The notes: generated by a model from the sequence alone, not told the origin. Positions 1 through 10,046 are shown, counted from the stretch's first letter. The stretch: DNA of 64,000 nucleotides from Perognathus longimembris pacificus (GCF_023159225.1 NC_063181.1:22842073-22906072), one strand, 5' to 3'. Program-made: numbers and translations.

Positions 1-1879
1 CAATTAATCATAGAGTATAATACTTCAAAAGCTGTGTTTTTTTTGAGCTAGCCACTTACACTTGTGCACTTGTGTTTGCTCTTTTCTCAAGGTTTGTTTT
101 TTTTTGTTATTAAAAAAAAAAACATTTTGATGCTCTTAAGAATTCCCTGTGGGGTCAGTTTAAGAGAGAAAACCAGAGGAAGTAAAACAGAGTTTTTAAT
201 ATGTATGTCCATAGGAAAATCTCTGATTAATTTTATTACTATGAAATTTCAGTGATTATTCACAAAGGTCAAAGATTCATTAAAATAATTCATTTAAGAG
301 CTGAGGAAACACAGTTTTGAGCAGATCCTAGAATTTTGCATGGTAGAATTAAGTAAGGGCTTCATCAATTTATTTATTCCTGGGTTATAGTAAGAACTCA
401 AATTTACAGTTATATAAAAGTTTGTCTAGCATCTTTATAACTAATATCCTCAAGTCATATTTTATTTTTATTACTACATTTAGTCAGATATTTTGATAAC
501 TATATAATTCAGTTCTGTTCTCCTTATGTATTTTAAGTTACTCTAACATTGAACCAGTATTAATTTTCCACTCACATTTTCCTTTGAATTCTTAATGTTT
601 TTATGGCCTCATCTTATTTATTTGTTATTGTCTTGAAATGTTTCTTTGGAAACCTTTTTGTACCAGCAAAGGTTGAAACAGGAAGGATGGGATAATGTAA
701 CTCAACAAAATAAAGCTAAATAAGAACCAGGCGCCGATTTATTTTTATTCAGGAAGTTTCCACTGACTGTGTTTTATCATTCAGAATAACTAAATGGGGC
801 CATTTTCCCCAGGAAAAAGATGTGATTCAACATTTGTAAAATGATTCAAACAGAACATCTGATATTCTACTTCTAATTCCAAAGAAGGATTTAGTCACTA
901 TAAGAAATTAGATTTTATTTATTTCTTGATACAGAGGCCAACAGTTCAAGTGAAGAAGGTGCTAGAACTGCTGTGTGGCTAATGAAATCTTGGCCAGCAT
1001 ATCCCAGGGGAGTAAAGGAACATTTGGGCCATGCCACACATACACATATCTTCATGTTGGCAGACATTCAAAACAAGTGATAACACCCATTATTTTACAA
1101 ACTAACTTTTTACCAACTATGATAATTTGAAGTTAAAAAGAATTTGGACAAAACAAAATATAAAGTGTATTTAGTTTCTTATAGAATTCCAAATTAAGAT
1201 TATGGTCACCTGCCATACATCGGGCAAATACTTAGGGGTCATGCCTTGATGCATGGTATCATGTGTGCATGCATGGTATTGAAAGATGACAAAATAATAT
1301 GATAGAGAACCCAAATCAAAGGTAAAGTTACCAGTATGTTCTGCATAATTTTAGGCCTCTGATGTATGCTTAAAAGCCCCTTAAAAGACTGAATTCCCAC
1401 TACCCAGCTTTGCAAGTAATCTGATCTGGATTCTGAATATCTATTTGAATGTCAGGAACAAAGAATTCCTTACTTCCTCAAAGCATTAATCTTTAAGACT
1501 TAAAAAAAATGTTTGCATGGGTGTCATTTCTCAGAAGCATCTTGCTCTTTGTCATTTAGCAGTTGACATCACAAAAGGTGTCTGTATTCAGAACCATAGG
1601 GGTCAGTGCTCAAAGGAGTGTAGCCTTTGCCTCCTGGCCTGTTACTTTGTAAATTGAACTTCATTTCAAAAGTGTGGGTGTTCTCTCTTATTGAGGGTCT
1701 CTCACCTTGCTCCTTTCCTCTGTTTTCTTTACCCTGTCATTGTACTTGGAAGAAAATTAACATTGATCAGCAAAGATGAGCTTTGATGTCAGGCAGGGTA
1801 GGAGAGGTTGATACTGCCATTCTATCTCAGTATGGCTCAGTGGTCTCAAGAGCCTTCATTGAGGACACTAGTTGAAAAG
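1..1879. other. AT-rich unique noncoding sequence
   Basis: I see no gene, intact mobile element or tandem array here. Open frames are short and unrelated to any protein I recognise. Ordinary intronic or intergenic DNA is the simplest reading. Confidence 0.5.
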
Positions 1880-2050
1880 TGGTGTCCAGGGTCACTTGGT
1901 TTTTACCTCCCCAGATATGACCTTGGACCAGTAATGTCCTCTTCCTATTGTGGATTTTCTACTGGAAAAGTAGAGAGAGCAGTAAATATTATTGCCCATC
2001 AAGATAGGGCTATGGTGAAGATTAATGGAGTTGAAGTGTGCAGAGTATAC
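1880..2050 (+). repeat. MIR-like ancient SINE fragment (weak)
   Basis: The segment around 1915-1940 resembles the conserved MIR core (a TGACCTTGG-type block followed by a pyrimidine-rich stretch). Divergence is high. A 91-residue open frame at 1808-2083 crosses it but resembles no protein I know. Confidence 0.35.
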
Positions 2051-2704
2051 CAGCTCTCCTGGTATCTGGAGAGCTGTAAGTGACCAGGTGCCTTCATTAT
2101 TATTGGTAAATGTAGAATACTATATCCTTGAATGATGATAAAGATAAATAAATACCAGTGCCCAGTCTAGTTTGGGCTCTTTATTTCCCTTTGCACTTGT
2201 GCTACCTCTGTTCATACCTCTTCTCAGTCCAGTCTTGGTAAGAAGAGGGAAAAATGGGCTTTCTCAGAAAATACATTGGTAATGTACATAGTCTAGAATT
2301 TCGGTCACAAGGTATTGACTCTCTTATTTTCCTCCCCAAACCCACATCCTTTTTAATGTACTGTAATTAAATGAACAGGCACGGAATAGTGCTGATAATT
2401 AGTCTGACGGCTGCAGACTTCAAAGACTTTAGCATGCGCCTTCTCCTCCTGGCCAAAGGAAATTTCAAAAGTAGTATTTCCCTGAAAGGCATGTTACTTA
2501 GACAGCCAGTCAATTAAAAGGCAATTTAAGTGATGCTCGTCAGTTCACATAATAAAATAAATCATTCCCATAAGACTTGAGTTCTCATCTGGGGTCTTTG
2601 CAATGTACCTGATGTAGGACCCCACTAATGCTACACTAATTGTGCATGATACAGAAGTATTAAGGGATAATTTGGCTAACCTAAAGGGTATAACATTCAA
2701 CTTC
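2051..2704. other. unique noncoding sequence, possible conserved block
   Basis: No repeat was recognised. About 2345-2590 has a balanced composition with several TAAT-type homeodomain-like cores, which is how conserved noncoding elements often look. Conservation cannot be seen from one genome. Confidence 0.35.
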
Positions 2705-2810
2705 AGTCTTTTAATTTTTTTTGGATTTATTTATTTCTTTATTGTCAAAGTGATGTACAGAGGGGTTACAGTCTCATACGTAAAGCAGTGCATACATTTC
2801 TTATCCAACT
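2705..2810 (-). mobile_element. L1 3'-end fragment
   Basis: Read on the minus strand, this ends with the block found at several other L1 3' ends in this window: TGTAACCCCTCTGTACATCA, then TTTGACAATAAA and an A-rich end (T-rich here, about 2708-2745). Only the last ~100 nt remain, directly followed by an ID fragment. Confidence 0.6.
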
Positions 2811-2852
2811 TGTGCTGGGAATATGGCCTAGTGGTAGAGTGCTTGCCTAGCA
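2811..2852 (+). repeat. ID-like (tRNA-Ala-derived) SINE, 3' truncated
   Basis: Matches the first ~40 nt of the ID/IDL unit, including the A box TGGCCTAGTGG and the following AGAGTGCTTGCCTAGCA. It stops before the B box. Confidence 0.65.
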
Positions 2853-2961
2853 AAAGAATTTTTTTTTATGTAGAAGATGCTTGCTTTGTACAGCAAAAAC
2901 AATTTTCAAGAAATCAATTTTACTTGTCTTATGAAATAGGCATCTTAAAAGTAGACTTTCA

Positions 2962-3151
2962 GGGCTGGGGATATGGCCTAGTGGCAAGAGTGCCTGCCTC
3001 GGATACACGAGGCCCCTAGGTTCGATTCCCCAGCACCACATATACAGAAAACCGCCAGAAGCGGTGCTGTGGCTCAAGCAGCAGAGTGCTAGCCTTGAGC
3101 GGGAAGAAGCCAGGGACAGTGCTCAGGCCCTGAGTCCAAGGCCCAGGACTG

Positions 3152-3189
<38 letters not shown>
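2962..3189 (+). mobile_element. IDL-Geo dimeric SINE with target-site duplication
   Basis: The left half (2962 to about 3052) is ID/tRNA-Ala-like, with A box TGGCCTAGTGG (2974-2984) and B box GGTTCGATTCC (3019-3029). The right half runs from about 3053 to 3153 and ends GGACTGGC, followed by about 40 A's (3154-3193). A perfect 15-bp duplication AAAAGTAGACTTTCA lies at 2947-2961 and 3190-3204. The upstream site reads CTT/AAAAG, matching the L1 endonuclease preference. The long pure A tail and perfect duplication argue for a fairly young insertion. IDL-Geo is a geomyoid rodent family as I know it. Confidence 0.88.
2974..3029 (+). promoter_or_regulatory. internal Pol III promoter (A and B boxes) of the SINE
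   Basis: A box at 2974-2984 and B box at 3019-3029, at tRNA-like spacing. The right half has a second, weaker pair: A-like TGGCTCAAGCAG at 3070-3081 and B-like GAGTCCAAGGCCC at 3132-3144. Pol III type 2 promoters use this arrangement. Whether this copy is transcribed is unknown. Confidence 0.6.
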
Positions 3190-3196
<7 letters not shown>

Positions 3197-3204
3197 GACT
3201 TTCA

Positions 3205-3434
3205 CATACGATTACTGGAACTAGGGAAGGGAAGAGAACATCAAAATGGGAGATAGAGGGTAAACTAAACTGTACAACTCAGGGGGTGGGGGAGTTGGAG
3301 AGGAGGGAAAGTGGGAGAAAAATGAAGGTAACAAGTTTGATAAGAAATGTACTCACTGTCTTAACATATGAAACTGTAACCCCTCTGCACATCACTTTGA
3401 CAATAAATAATTTTTAAGTAGTACAACCAAAAAA
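3205..3434 (+). mobile_element. L1 3'-end fragment (3' UTR), deleted variant
   Basis: Shares blocks with the reverse complement of the L1 end at 43415-43750: TACTGG, an ACTAGG stretch, a CAAA...GAGA...AGGGT block, a G-rich tract (about 3283-3318) and the terminal TGTAACCCCTCTGCACATCA with TTTGACAATAAA. Internal deletions separate the blocks. A degraded copy of the upstream target site, AAAAGTGGACTTTC, follows at about 3433, suggesting an original duplication. Confidence 0.6.
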
Positions 3435-3446
3435 AAGTGGACTTTC

Positions 3447-4205
3447 CATATGGAGAGACCATGTGGTCTAAAAGTTTAAGTTATTGCAATTTAAGAAGGA
3501 CACAGCTCTGTCCCTTAAACCAATCTGATAAACTGTTGTGAACAGTACCGTTTACATCAGGTTCTCACCAGAGAACCTAGGCTATTTTGCCACCCCAAAT
3601 ACCATGTCTGGTAGAATATGTTCTCTGGAGGTATGGGTGCTGCAATTTCTTCTCTTTCTGAACAGTCAGATATAGGTGAGAGGGATAAATGGAAGAGCTA
3701 TTCCATTACAAATTAAATTCTAGAAGGGTCTAGGAGAAACAGCTAGTAGCACAGGAGTACCTGGAGATGTCGGGATATGCAGTCCCTTTACACAAGGGGC
3801 TAACTAGTATTTTTGGATTTTTCAAAGAGAAATGTAGTAGTTTTCTTCATTCAGTTAATTCCACTCTTTCAACTTTATCTCCAAGCCTCCTTTAAAAGTT
3901 CTGGCATCATTTGCTGTTATAAACTATATTTAATGTTTTAGGTGCTCCAGTATGTAAAAAAATAGCCAAAGTAGTGGCTGTGCTTACTAAATCAAGCTCA
4001 GAGTTAAGGTGCTATATTGCAAAACACAGCCAAATTATTTCTAATACATACAAATAATTGTATTGCTTTGGTACATACAAATTCATGAATTCAGTTGCAA
4101 CTTGTCACTCTGAGGAAAAAGCTACTTTTTCATTAAAGATGAAATATATTCATTTCATAGATATATACAATTTACTCTTAAGCATAGAAGTTAGGATTTA
4201 AATTT
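3447..4205. other. unique noncoding sequence
   Basis: No repeat family, RNA gene or credible coding region recognised. Confidence 0.45.
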
Positions 4206-4520
4206 AAAGATTGGGGCAGCACTAGAGTTTGAACTTAGGGCCTAGCATTTATTTGTCAGATGTCTACAACTTTACACACATTCTCAGCCCTTTTTCCTCT
4301 GTTTTTCCCAGGGCTGATGTCAGACTGCTCCTCCTACCAATGCCTACTGCATGTCTGGTATCGCAGAGGTTGTTTTCTGTGTAACTACCACACTCACCTG
4401 GACTGTTGATTGAGATGAGAGCCCCACTAAGCTTTTTTGTCTCCGTTGTCCTTGAATCATGGTCTCCCTGATCTCTACCTTTCACATCGCTAGGATCATA
4501 CTTATATGCCCACACACTAT
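4206..4520 (-). repeat. old dimeric SINE (ID-like plus B1-like halves), minus strand
   Basis: Reading left to right: a reversed ID box B region (GTTTGAACTTAGGGCCT at about 4229), a T-rich link, then the reversed B1-type end with GCTAGGATCAT at about 4489. Heavily diverged, so the split into halves is approximate. A 123-residue minus frame over it is not a gene. Confidence 0.5.
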
Positions 4521-4705
4521 TATTTAGCATTATTAAATAGTACACATTATAACTTATAAAAACCCTACTGTCATTGCTATTGTTTAAGCATTTATATACA
4601 TTTATGTATTTCCATCGTAAAAGGATTTTCAGCAAACTGATTTGTATACTATCACATGGAAAATGGTATTTCAGTTAAACTCGTCTTACATTCTAAATGT
4701 TTATT

Positions 4706-4950
4706 TTTTGTGTATGTCAGTAGTAGGGCTTGAACTCAGAGCATTCCACTCCTGCTCTTGCTCAGCTTATTTTTTTTTCTTGCCCAAGGAAAATACTCTA
4801 TCAATTGAGCCATGCCTCTACTTCCTGTTTGTTGCTGATTAATTGGAGATAATGTTCTTCAGACTTTTTCCTGGGCTGGCTTTGAAACATGCGCCTCAGA
4901 TCTCATCTTCTTGAGTAGATAGGGTTATGAGCATGAAACACTAGCATCCT
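4706..4950 (-). repeat. B1-Geo-like dimeric SINE, minus strand
   Basis: Shows the reversed right-half signature (GGGCTTGAACTCAGAG, then ATTGAGCCATGCC) followed by AATTGGAGATAA and a reversed B1 left half (GAGTAGATAGGGTTATGAGCATG). Diverged relative to the copies at 41340 and 51871. Confidence 0.65.
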
Positions 4951-5739
4951 ACTCTTCTAAGTATTTTTTGCTGAAGTAGAATATAAGCTATCTCTGTTGA
5001 GATTCTGTCTATTCTCTTAAGTTGCAGAGCTGAAATTGAAGGGAAGTAATTATATGCACCTATCAAAATTGATGATGTATGCAATTTTGATTTTTGAATG
5101 TGTTTTTGATATCCTTGAAAAATCCCAGTAGCAGCAGTAAAACTGTTTTAATTAACGCATTGAACAACAGTGATTGCTGAATCAGATTTATTGATGTAAT
5201 TATCACTGAAACAGAAAAAAATAAATGTTAAAGCCATAGAACCTTAGTTTATTTGCCATTCTGAGTGTACTCAAGTGTTTGGAAAGAAGCTAGCTGAATT
5301 TTTGTGTGCGGTATTTTAGAGAATAATTTTTATTAAGTTATAGTAATTTTGCTTATTAACATTACACACACATACAAATTTACATGTGAAAATCTTATAC
5401 AATAGTTACTTAAGTTCTTTGAAAGACAGTTTCACTGTATTTAAATTTTCTTCTATTTACTGGTTGACTTCAGATTATCTTCTGTAATGACAGGACTATA
5501 CATAAAATAAATGTAAAAGCTATTTGGATGGATACTGAAATGAGTTAGAAATGCATACCTACTTCAGGAAAGGGTAATTAAGAATGTCTGAGGGTTGTTA
5601 CCTTGACTTAAGTATTATTTTAAGTCACATAGAAACTAAAAATTGAATAAAGTTTGGATGTGGCTTGTTGAATTGATTTTTTTGTTTAGTATAACAACCA
5701 TGTCTTCATCCAATGAATAATAAATGCTGACTGTTGTAC
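4951..5739. other. AT-rich unique noncoding sequence
   Basis: Nothing recognised beyond short AT-rich runs. Confidence 0.45.
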
Positions 5740-5950
5740 CAAGTGCTGGAAAACAAAATGTAATAAGATGTAGTTCCTGACCTCTAGAAACTCCCGGGCT
5801 AGTTGGAAAGATAGGTAAGTAGACAAGTAATTGGATTTTAATAGGGTAAGTGTTATTACAGCAAAATATGCAATGTCCATGTGAGCACCAGCAAACTGAA
5901 GATTTTAGGAAGAGGAGAGGAGAGAATATTATACAGAGGAGGAAGTAAGT
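5740..5950 (+). repeat. L2-like ancient repeat fragment
   Basis: Has the worn layout of an old mammalian repeat: TTCCTGACCTCTAGAAACTC, then CTAGTTGGAAAGATAGGTAA, AAGTAGACAAGTAATTGG and GGGTAAGTGTTATTACAG. I assign it to L2 or a similar LINE from general appearance only. Confidence 0.35.
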
Positions 5951-6214
5951 GCTGCTGAAACAGAGGCCTCAGGCTCATACACACATTCAACACATGTGAG
6001 AGCCCTGGGGCTTTTCCTAAAGCCACAGGTCCATAACTTGGAGCTTCAAACATCTGAGCATTTAGATTGTACCAAGTTTTCCCTGTACATACTCAGAAGT
6101 CTTCTGTGGAGACATGGCCTGGTCACCATTGTGCTCACCTCTCCCAGTACCTGGGCCTGGGAACAAAGTTGTTGTTCAATGAGGAAGCAGTACACTTAGA
6201 TACTAAGTTTTAGT
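5951..6214. other. unique noncoding sequence
   Basis: No recognised feature. Overlapping short frames on both strands (5856-6053 minus, 5996-6199 plus) share no protein family I know. Confidence 0.4.
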
Positions 6215-6580
6215 TGTGGTTTGCTCCCCAAAGGTTCATTTTTGGGTAGGTTTGGCTCCAGTGTGGCCGTGTTGAGAGATGGTGGGTCCTGGAGGAAGGT
6301 GATTCAATCATAGAAGGCTCTACCCTCAGGAAGGATGGGTGCTACACTTAGTTCTCACGAGAGAAGCCTGTTTGAAATAAGGCCACACACTTGTGCCAAC
6401 CTTCCTCCTGTGGATAGCTCCCTTTCTGCTTCTCTTCTCAATGTGTTTGTGTCAAGCGGTCCTCAAGGCAGTCTGCATCGATAGATGGCCATACCTTAGG
6501 CTTTTAGCCTTTGAAATAATGGGTTAAAAAACTTATTTTCTTTACAAGGTACTCAGCCTTAGGTATTTGGTTATAGAATA
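6215..6580 (+). mobile_element. MaLR-type solo LTR (MLT1/MST-like)
   Basis: Begins TGTGGTTTGCTCCCCAAA and continues with the MaLR order of motifs: TTCATTTTTGGG, a GTGTTGAGAGATGGTGGGTC block, GAGGAAGGTGATTCAATCAT, GGCTCTACCCTCA, then a degenerate end with GGTTATAGAATA near 6575. No internal retroviral sequence is adjacent. The 3' boundary is approximate. Confidence 0.65.
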
Positions 6581-6589
6581 TAAAATTCA

Positions 6590-6776
6590 TTGGGAGGGAA
6601 GAGGGCCAGTGATGAAAGGGGTGACAATGATCAAGATACATTGTACAACTGACAGGTTGGCTTGTTCAACTACTTAAAGAAAATAAAAAAAGAACATAAA
6701 ACTCACTAACATAGAGCTCAGACTTGGAAAAAGCTGGCCAATCAAGTGGTATTATAGTTACCAATGGGAGGGGGAA
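6590..6776. other. unclassified sequence, possibly an old repeat
   Basis: A G/A-rich stretch (GGGAGGGAAGAGGGCCAGTG) is followed by an A-rich run near 6679-6690, a pattern seen at retroelement 3' ends, but I cannot match a family. Confidence 0.25.
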
Positions 6777-6826
6777 ATATATATATATATATACACATAT
6801 ATATATGTGTATATATATATATATAT
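6777..6826. repeat. 50-bp perfect AT-rich palindrome
   Basis: Sixteen bases of (AT)n, then ACAC, ten bases of (AT)n, GTGT, and sixteen bases of (AT)n. All 50 positions are self-complementary about 6801.5. Such tracts can form cruciforms. Confidence 0.85.
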
Positions 6827-6888
6827 GGTCAAGACCTAGGGAAGAAAGGAAACACTGCTCAGATCGCTAGAATTAAGATTTACTAGTT

Positions 6889-7103
6889 GGGTGCCAGTAG
6901 CACAGAGACTGAGATCTGAAGATCACAATTGGAAACCAGCAGGGGCAAGAAAGTCTTTGAGATTCTTATTGCTAGTTAAACCACAGAGAAAGGAAGTGGC
7001 CCTGTGGCTGAAGTGGTAGAAAGCTAGGCTTGAGCAAAAGGAGCTCAGGGACAGCAACCAGGTCCAGATTTTGAGCCTTGGGACTAGCAGGAAAAAAAAA
7101 AAG
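6889..7103 (+). repeat. B1-Geo-like SINE with shortened left half
   Basis: Starts GGTGCCAGTAGCACAG, joins CTGAGATCTGAAGATCAC (part of the B1-like half is missing), then AAGTGGCCCTGTGGCTGAAG, CTTGAGCAAAAGGAGCTCAG and GGGACTAGCAGG with an A tail at 7092-7102. The right-hand module is that of the IDL-Geo elements. Confidence 0.7.
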
Positions 7104-7173
7104 TTTTAGTGTTCAAATTCATTGCATAGGATCAAGAAGAAGGAAAAAACTTAAAAGCTCTATTTTCATGTCA

Positions 7174-7271
7174 GAGATGGTAGCATAAGCCTGTAATTCT
7201 AGCACTAGAAAGATAGAGGCATGAGGATTGCAAATATATGGCTAGTTAGAAACCTTATCGTAAAAAAAAAA
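7174..7271 (+). repeat. B1-like monomer SINE
   Basis: Contains the 7SL/B1 signature TAAGCCTGTAATTCTAGCAC, a GAGGCATGAGGATTGCAA block and an A tail at 7262-7271. The monomer is short and diverged. Confidence 0.55.
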
Positions 7272-7393
7272 TCCCAAATAAAAACTTTAAAATAATTTTA
7301 AGTCCTACCTTATCTCATATAATAGAGTAGGCAAATGATGTAATAATTCAAGTTGAGGCTTAAATTATATTACTTCTTATGATATTAGTAATT

Positions 7394-7625
7394 CAGGCAG
7401 ATGCTGTAGCTGACGCTTCTAATCCTAGCTAATCAGGAAGCTGAGATCTGAGGATTGTGGTTCTAAGCCACCCAAGGTAGGAAAATCCATGAGATTCCAG
7501 TTAACCATCAAAAAAGCCAGAATTGATGCTCTGGCTCAAGTGGGAGTACAGTAGCCGTGAGCAAAAAAGCTCATGGATTAGCCCTCAAGAATTGAGTTCA
7601 AGCCAGGAACAGCATTAAAAAAAAA
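7394..7625 (+). repeat. B1-Geo dimeric SINE
   Basis: B1-like left half (TCTAATCCTAGCTAATCAGG, GCTGAGATCTGAGGATTG) joined through AGTTAACCATCAAAA to the right-hand module (TGCTCTGGCTCAAGTGGG, GTGAGCAAAAAAGCTCATGG, GAGTTCAAGCC) and an A tail. Complete but moderately diverged. Confidence 0.75.
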
Positions 7626-7639
7626 TTCAGACATGGTTC

Positions 7640-8285
7640 AGTTGTTTTGAGGTGTTTGTATCTAATCAGCACAATAATTAGGAAATTATATGCACACATA
7701 TTCATATTTACACATATAAAACATATGTATGTATATGTGTGTATACATGTATACATATATAAATATATCAATCCAATTATGTTTCGAAGTATTTATTTAA
7801 ACCAGAGACAAGATTCTCCAAACCCAAAGACTCCAAGGCAAATAAAAAGAGAAAAGAAGCAGTCTGAAGACAGAATCCTGAGTTCACCAATATTTAACAC
7901 AAGTACATAGAAGAGGTGCCAAGGAAAGAAGTAAAGAGGGATTTCCCTTTAAGGCAAAAAGAAAACAGAATCAGCTTACAGACACTAAGGGACAGGATGT
8001 CATCAGAGAAATCAGCTTCTAAAAGTCTTTCTTAGTAAGTGTTAGAAGTTGTTCACTTTCTGTGTGGTGGGCGTGGCTAGAATGTGATAACAGCCAGTAG
8101 ATATTTTTCTTTTCAGTGCTCCACTAATCAAGCATTAGGGTGCTAGGCTGGCCACTCTTGTGTAGTCAGGGGAGGAAGTTCTGACTTTGTGAAGCTTTAG
8201 CATCTTCTAAAGAAAAGGAAGGAGAAATGAACAGTGAAGATGAAGGAGAAGATTTAGGAGAAAATGGAACAGCACTGGACATGGA
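7640..8285. other. unique noncoding sequence with a short AT/GT-rich run
   Basis: Mixed TATG/TACA dinucleotide-like sequence at about 7690-7770; otherwise nothing recognised. G/A-rich sequence at 8210-8270 is not a recognisable repeat. Confidence 0.4.
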
Positions 8286-8710
8286 TGTTATGGGGTTTGA
8301 GGGAGGAGATTCCACATCCCTCCAAGAGTCCACCACTTAGAGACAATCCCAAGTAAAAAGATGGATTTATTGAGGAAGCAAAAAGTGAACTGACCGGCCA
8401 GACTTGGGAGCTAACACTGTGACCTCTAACAGTCCTTGATCTGGGGTTTATGAAGGCAAAAACTTAGCACTAATGTAGGGACCTGACAGAGGGGGTAGAG
8501 CAAACAACAAACAAGTTAAGCAAGCCATTTACAGAGGCAGAATTTTGCAGTAAGGTTGACATAATATTTAACTTCATTTTAACAGTTGCTACCATGTTTC
8601 CCTAATCAAGATGGAGTCAGCTCGACTCCCTCCAAAAATGGAAAGGTCCTAGGAGCATACACGCTGCCCATTCTTCAAGACCTCTTATCTTTTCAGATAC
8701 TTCCCTTCAC
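8286..8710 (-). mobile_element. probable endogenous retrovirus LTR, minus strand
   Basis: On the minus strand, the polyadenylation signal in CAATAAATCCATC (plus-strand GATGGATTTATTG near 8360) is followed by a U5-like pyrimidine-rich end. The opposite end has TGACTCCATCTTGATTAGGG (plus-strand copy at about 8597-8616), a motif common in rodent and other mammalian LTRs. No gag, pol or env frame lies beside it, so it is a solo or truncated LTR. Both boundaries are approximate. Confidence 0.45.
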
Positions 8711-9359
8711 AGTTTTGTGTTCATAATGAATTTGGTGTTTACTGTAGAAAAGGCTTACTTAAAAGACACATTTCTGTCTAATATCAACTAAAATCATACA
8801 AAATGTCAAGTCAATGTAGTAAAAATAGGTATTTGATGCAATTGAAACTCCATGTTCTAGAAACATTTAAGTACACTCTTATCTAAAATTAATATTTTAT
8901 TTAAAACAGTTCAATACAACTGTTAAACTATACTTATACATCCAGAGTCTACTGGAAGTTACTGGTTTTGGAGTCTGAACTTCAGGATTGTGACTCCAAG
9001 AGACACTTGTTTATTTCCTTTTCTTATCCATATGTATGTATTTATGTATGCATATGTGTGTATATATATATATAATATATATGAGAAAAAGAAAAATAGG
9101 GATAAGGATATATAGACAGAATTATAAAATACCTAAATGTATGTGTTTGTATATATTTACAATCTGTGTCTGTATATGTATGGTATTTTTGCCCTAGGTT
9201 TAAATTAATAGCTGGAAAATAAGTGTTTGTACCTTAGCAACTGCCATATGGCTTTGTACTATTTTAAATGCTTTATTTTGCTTAAAAACAAAGTGCACAT
9301 TTATAAACATAAAATTACAGGATCCCATTTTAAAGGAGTACTCCTAAGAAAGTATCAAA
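8711..9359. other. AT-rich unique sequence with (TA)n run
   Basis: Holds a short (TA)n run at about 9061-9082. No gene or recognised mobile element. Confidence 0.45.
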
Positions 9360-9377
9360 ATTATCTATCTATCTATC

Positions 9378-9435
<58 letters not shown>
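9360..9435 (+). repeat. (TATC)n tetranucleotide microsatellite
   Basis: About eighteen near-perfect TATC units with one CATC interruption near 9378. The Ile-Tyr-Leu-Ser open frame here is an artefact of the array. Confidence 0.95.
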
Positions 9436-9483
9436 ACTCACACCTGGAATCCTAGCTATGCAGGGGGCTGGGATCTAAGGATC

Positions 9484-9487
<4 letters not shown>
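9436..9487 (+). repeat. 5' remnant of a B1-Geo SINE between two microsatellites
   Basis: About 52 nt match the start of the B1-like half (CTGGAATCCTAGCTATGCAG, GGATCTAAGGATCACAG). The match ends exactly where (TC)n begins. Confidence 0.6.

Positions 9488-9555
<68 letters not shown>
9488..9555 (+). repeat. (TC)n dinucleotide microsatellite
   Basis: About 34 uninterrupted TC units. A minus-strand Arg-Glu frame here is an artefact. Confidence 0.95.
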
Positions 9556-9556
<1 letters not shown>

Positions 9557-10046
9557 ACCATAATACTGAGGTACAAATGATATGTTGAAAGGAAATAGAC
9601 ACAGTCTATGAAAAGCCAAACTGGTAGTTGGTGTTTGTATATTACAGATTTGAAAATTGGTGACTTTGTAAAACAATTCTTTGGACTAAATCAATCAGGA
9701 TGAAATAGTCTTGCCTTTCCAACTAGTTTCCATAAGAGTGATAAAGCTCAGAAAGGGAGATCTTAAACTTTTGACATCTGGCAGGTAGAGACTCCTGGGG
9801 AATGTGCAGGTGCTGGAATGTCAGCTGCTTCGGAGAACAATGGTAGACATTTCCTTATGATGGACTGTCCCATCTGCTGTGGCTGGAGTGCACACCATGC
9901 TTACAGGTGAACCATATTTAAATGAGCCTATATAGAATTTGAGGCTTCAGAAAATTACTAGAATTTTCAAATCATTTGTAATGTACTGTTGTAGTAACCC
10001 AAGTAAAATGAATGCATATGGAAGACCTGATACTAGTGGAACTTGG
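9556..10046. other. unique noncoding sequence
   Basis: No recognised feature. Confidence 0.4.

Noticed and set aside
1808..2083. 91-residue frame as a possible exon
   Set aside because: It overlaps a MIR-like fragment, lacks splice signals that I can defend, and resembles no known protein.
2974..3029. tRNA gene suggested by A and B boxes
   Set aside because: The boxes belong to the ID-like half of a SINE. No tRNA cloverleaf end or intact acceptor stem is present, and the sequence is one of many copies.
3064..3417. 117-residue frame with a poly-Lys run
   Set aside because: It crosses an IDL-Geo SINE, its poly-A tail and an L1 3' end.
9360..9435. CRISPR-like regular repetition
   Set aside because: A simple 4-nt tandem array without spacers, in a mammalian genome.
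9227..9478. frame with repeated Ile-Tyr-Leu-Ser
   Set aside because: Direct translation of the (TATC)n microsatellite.
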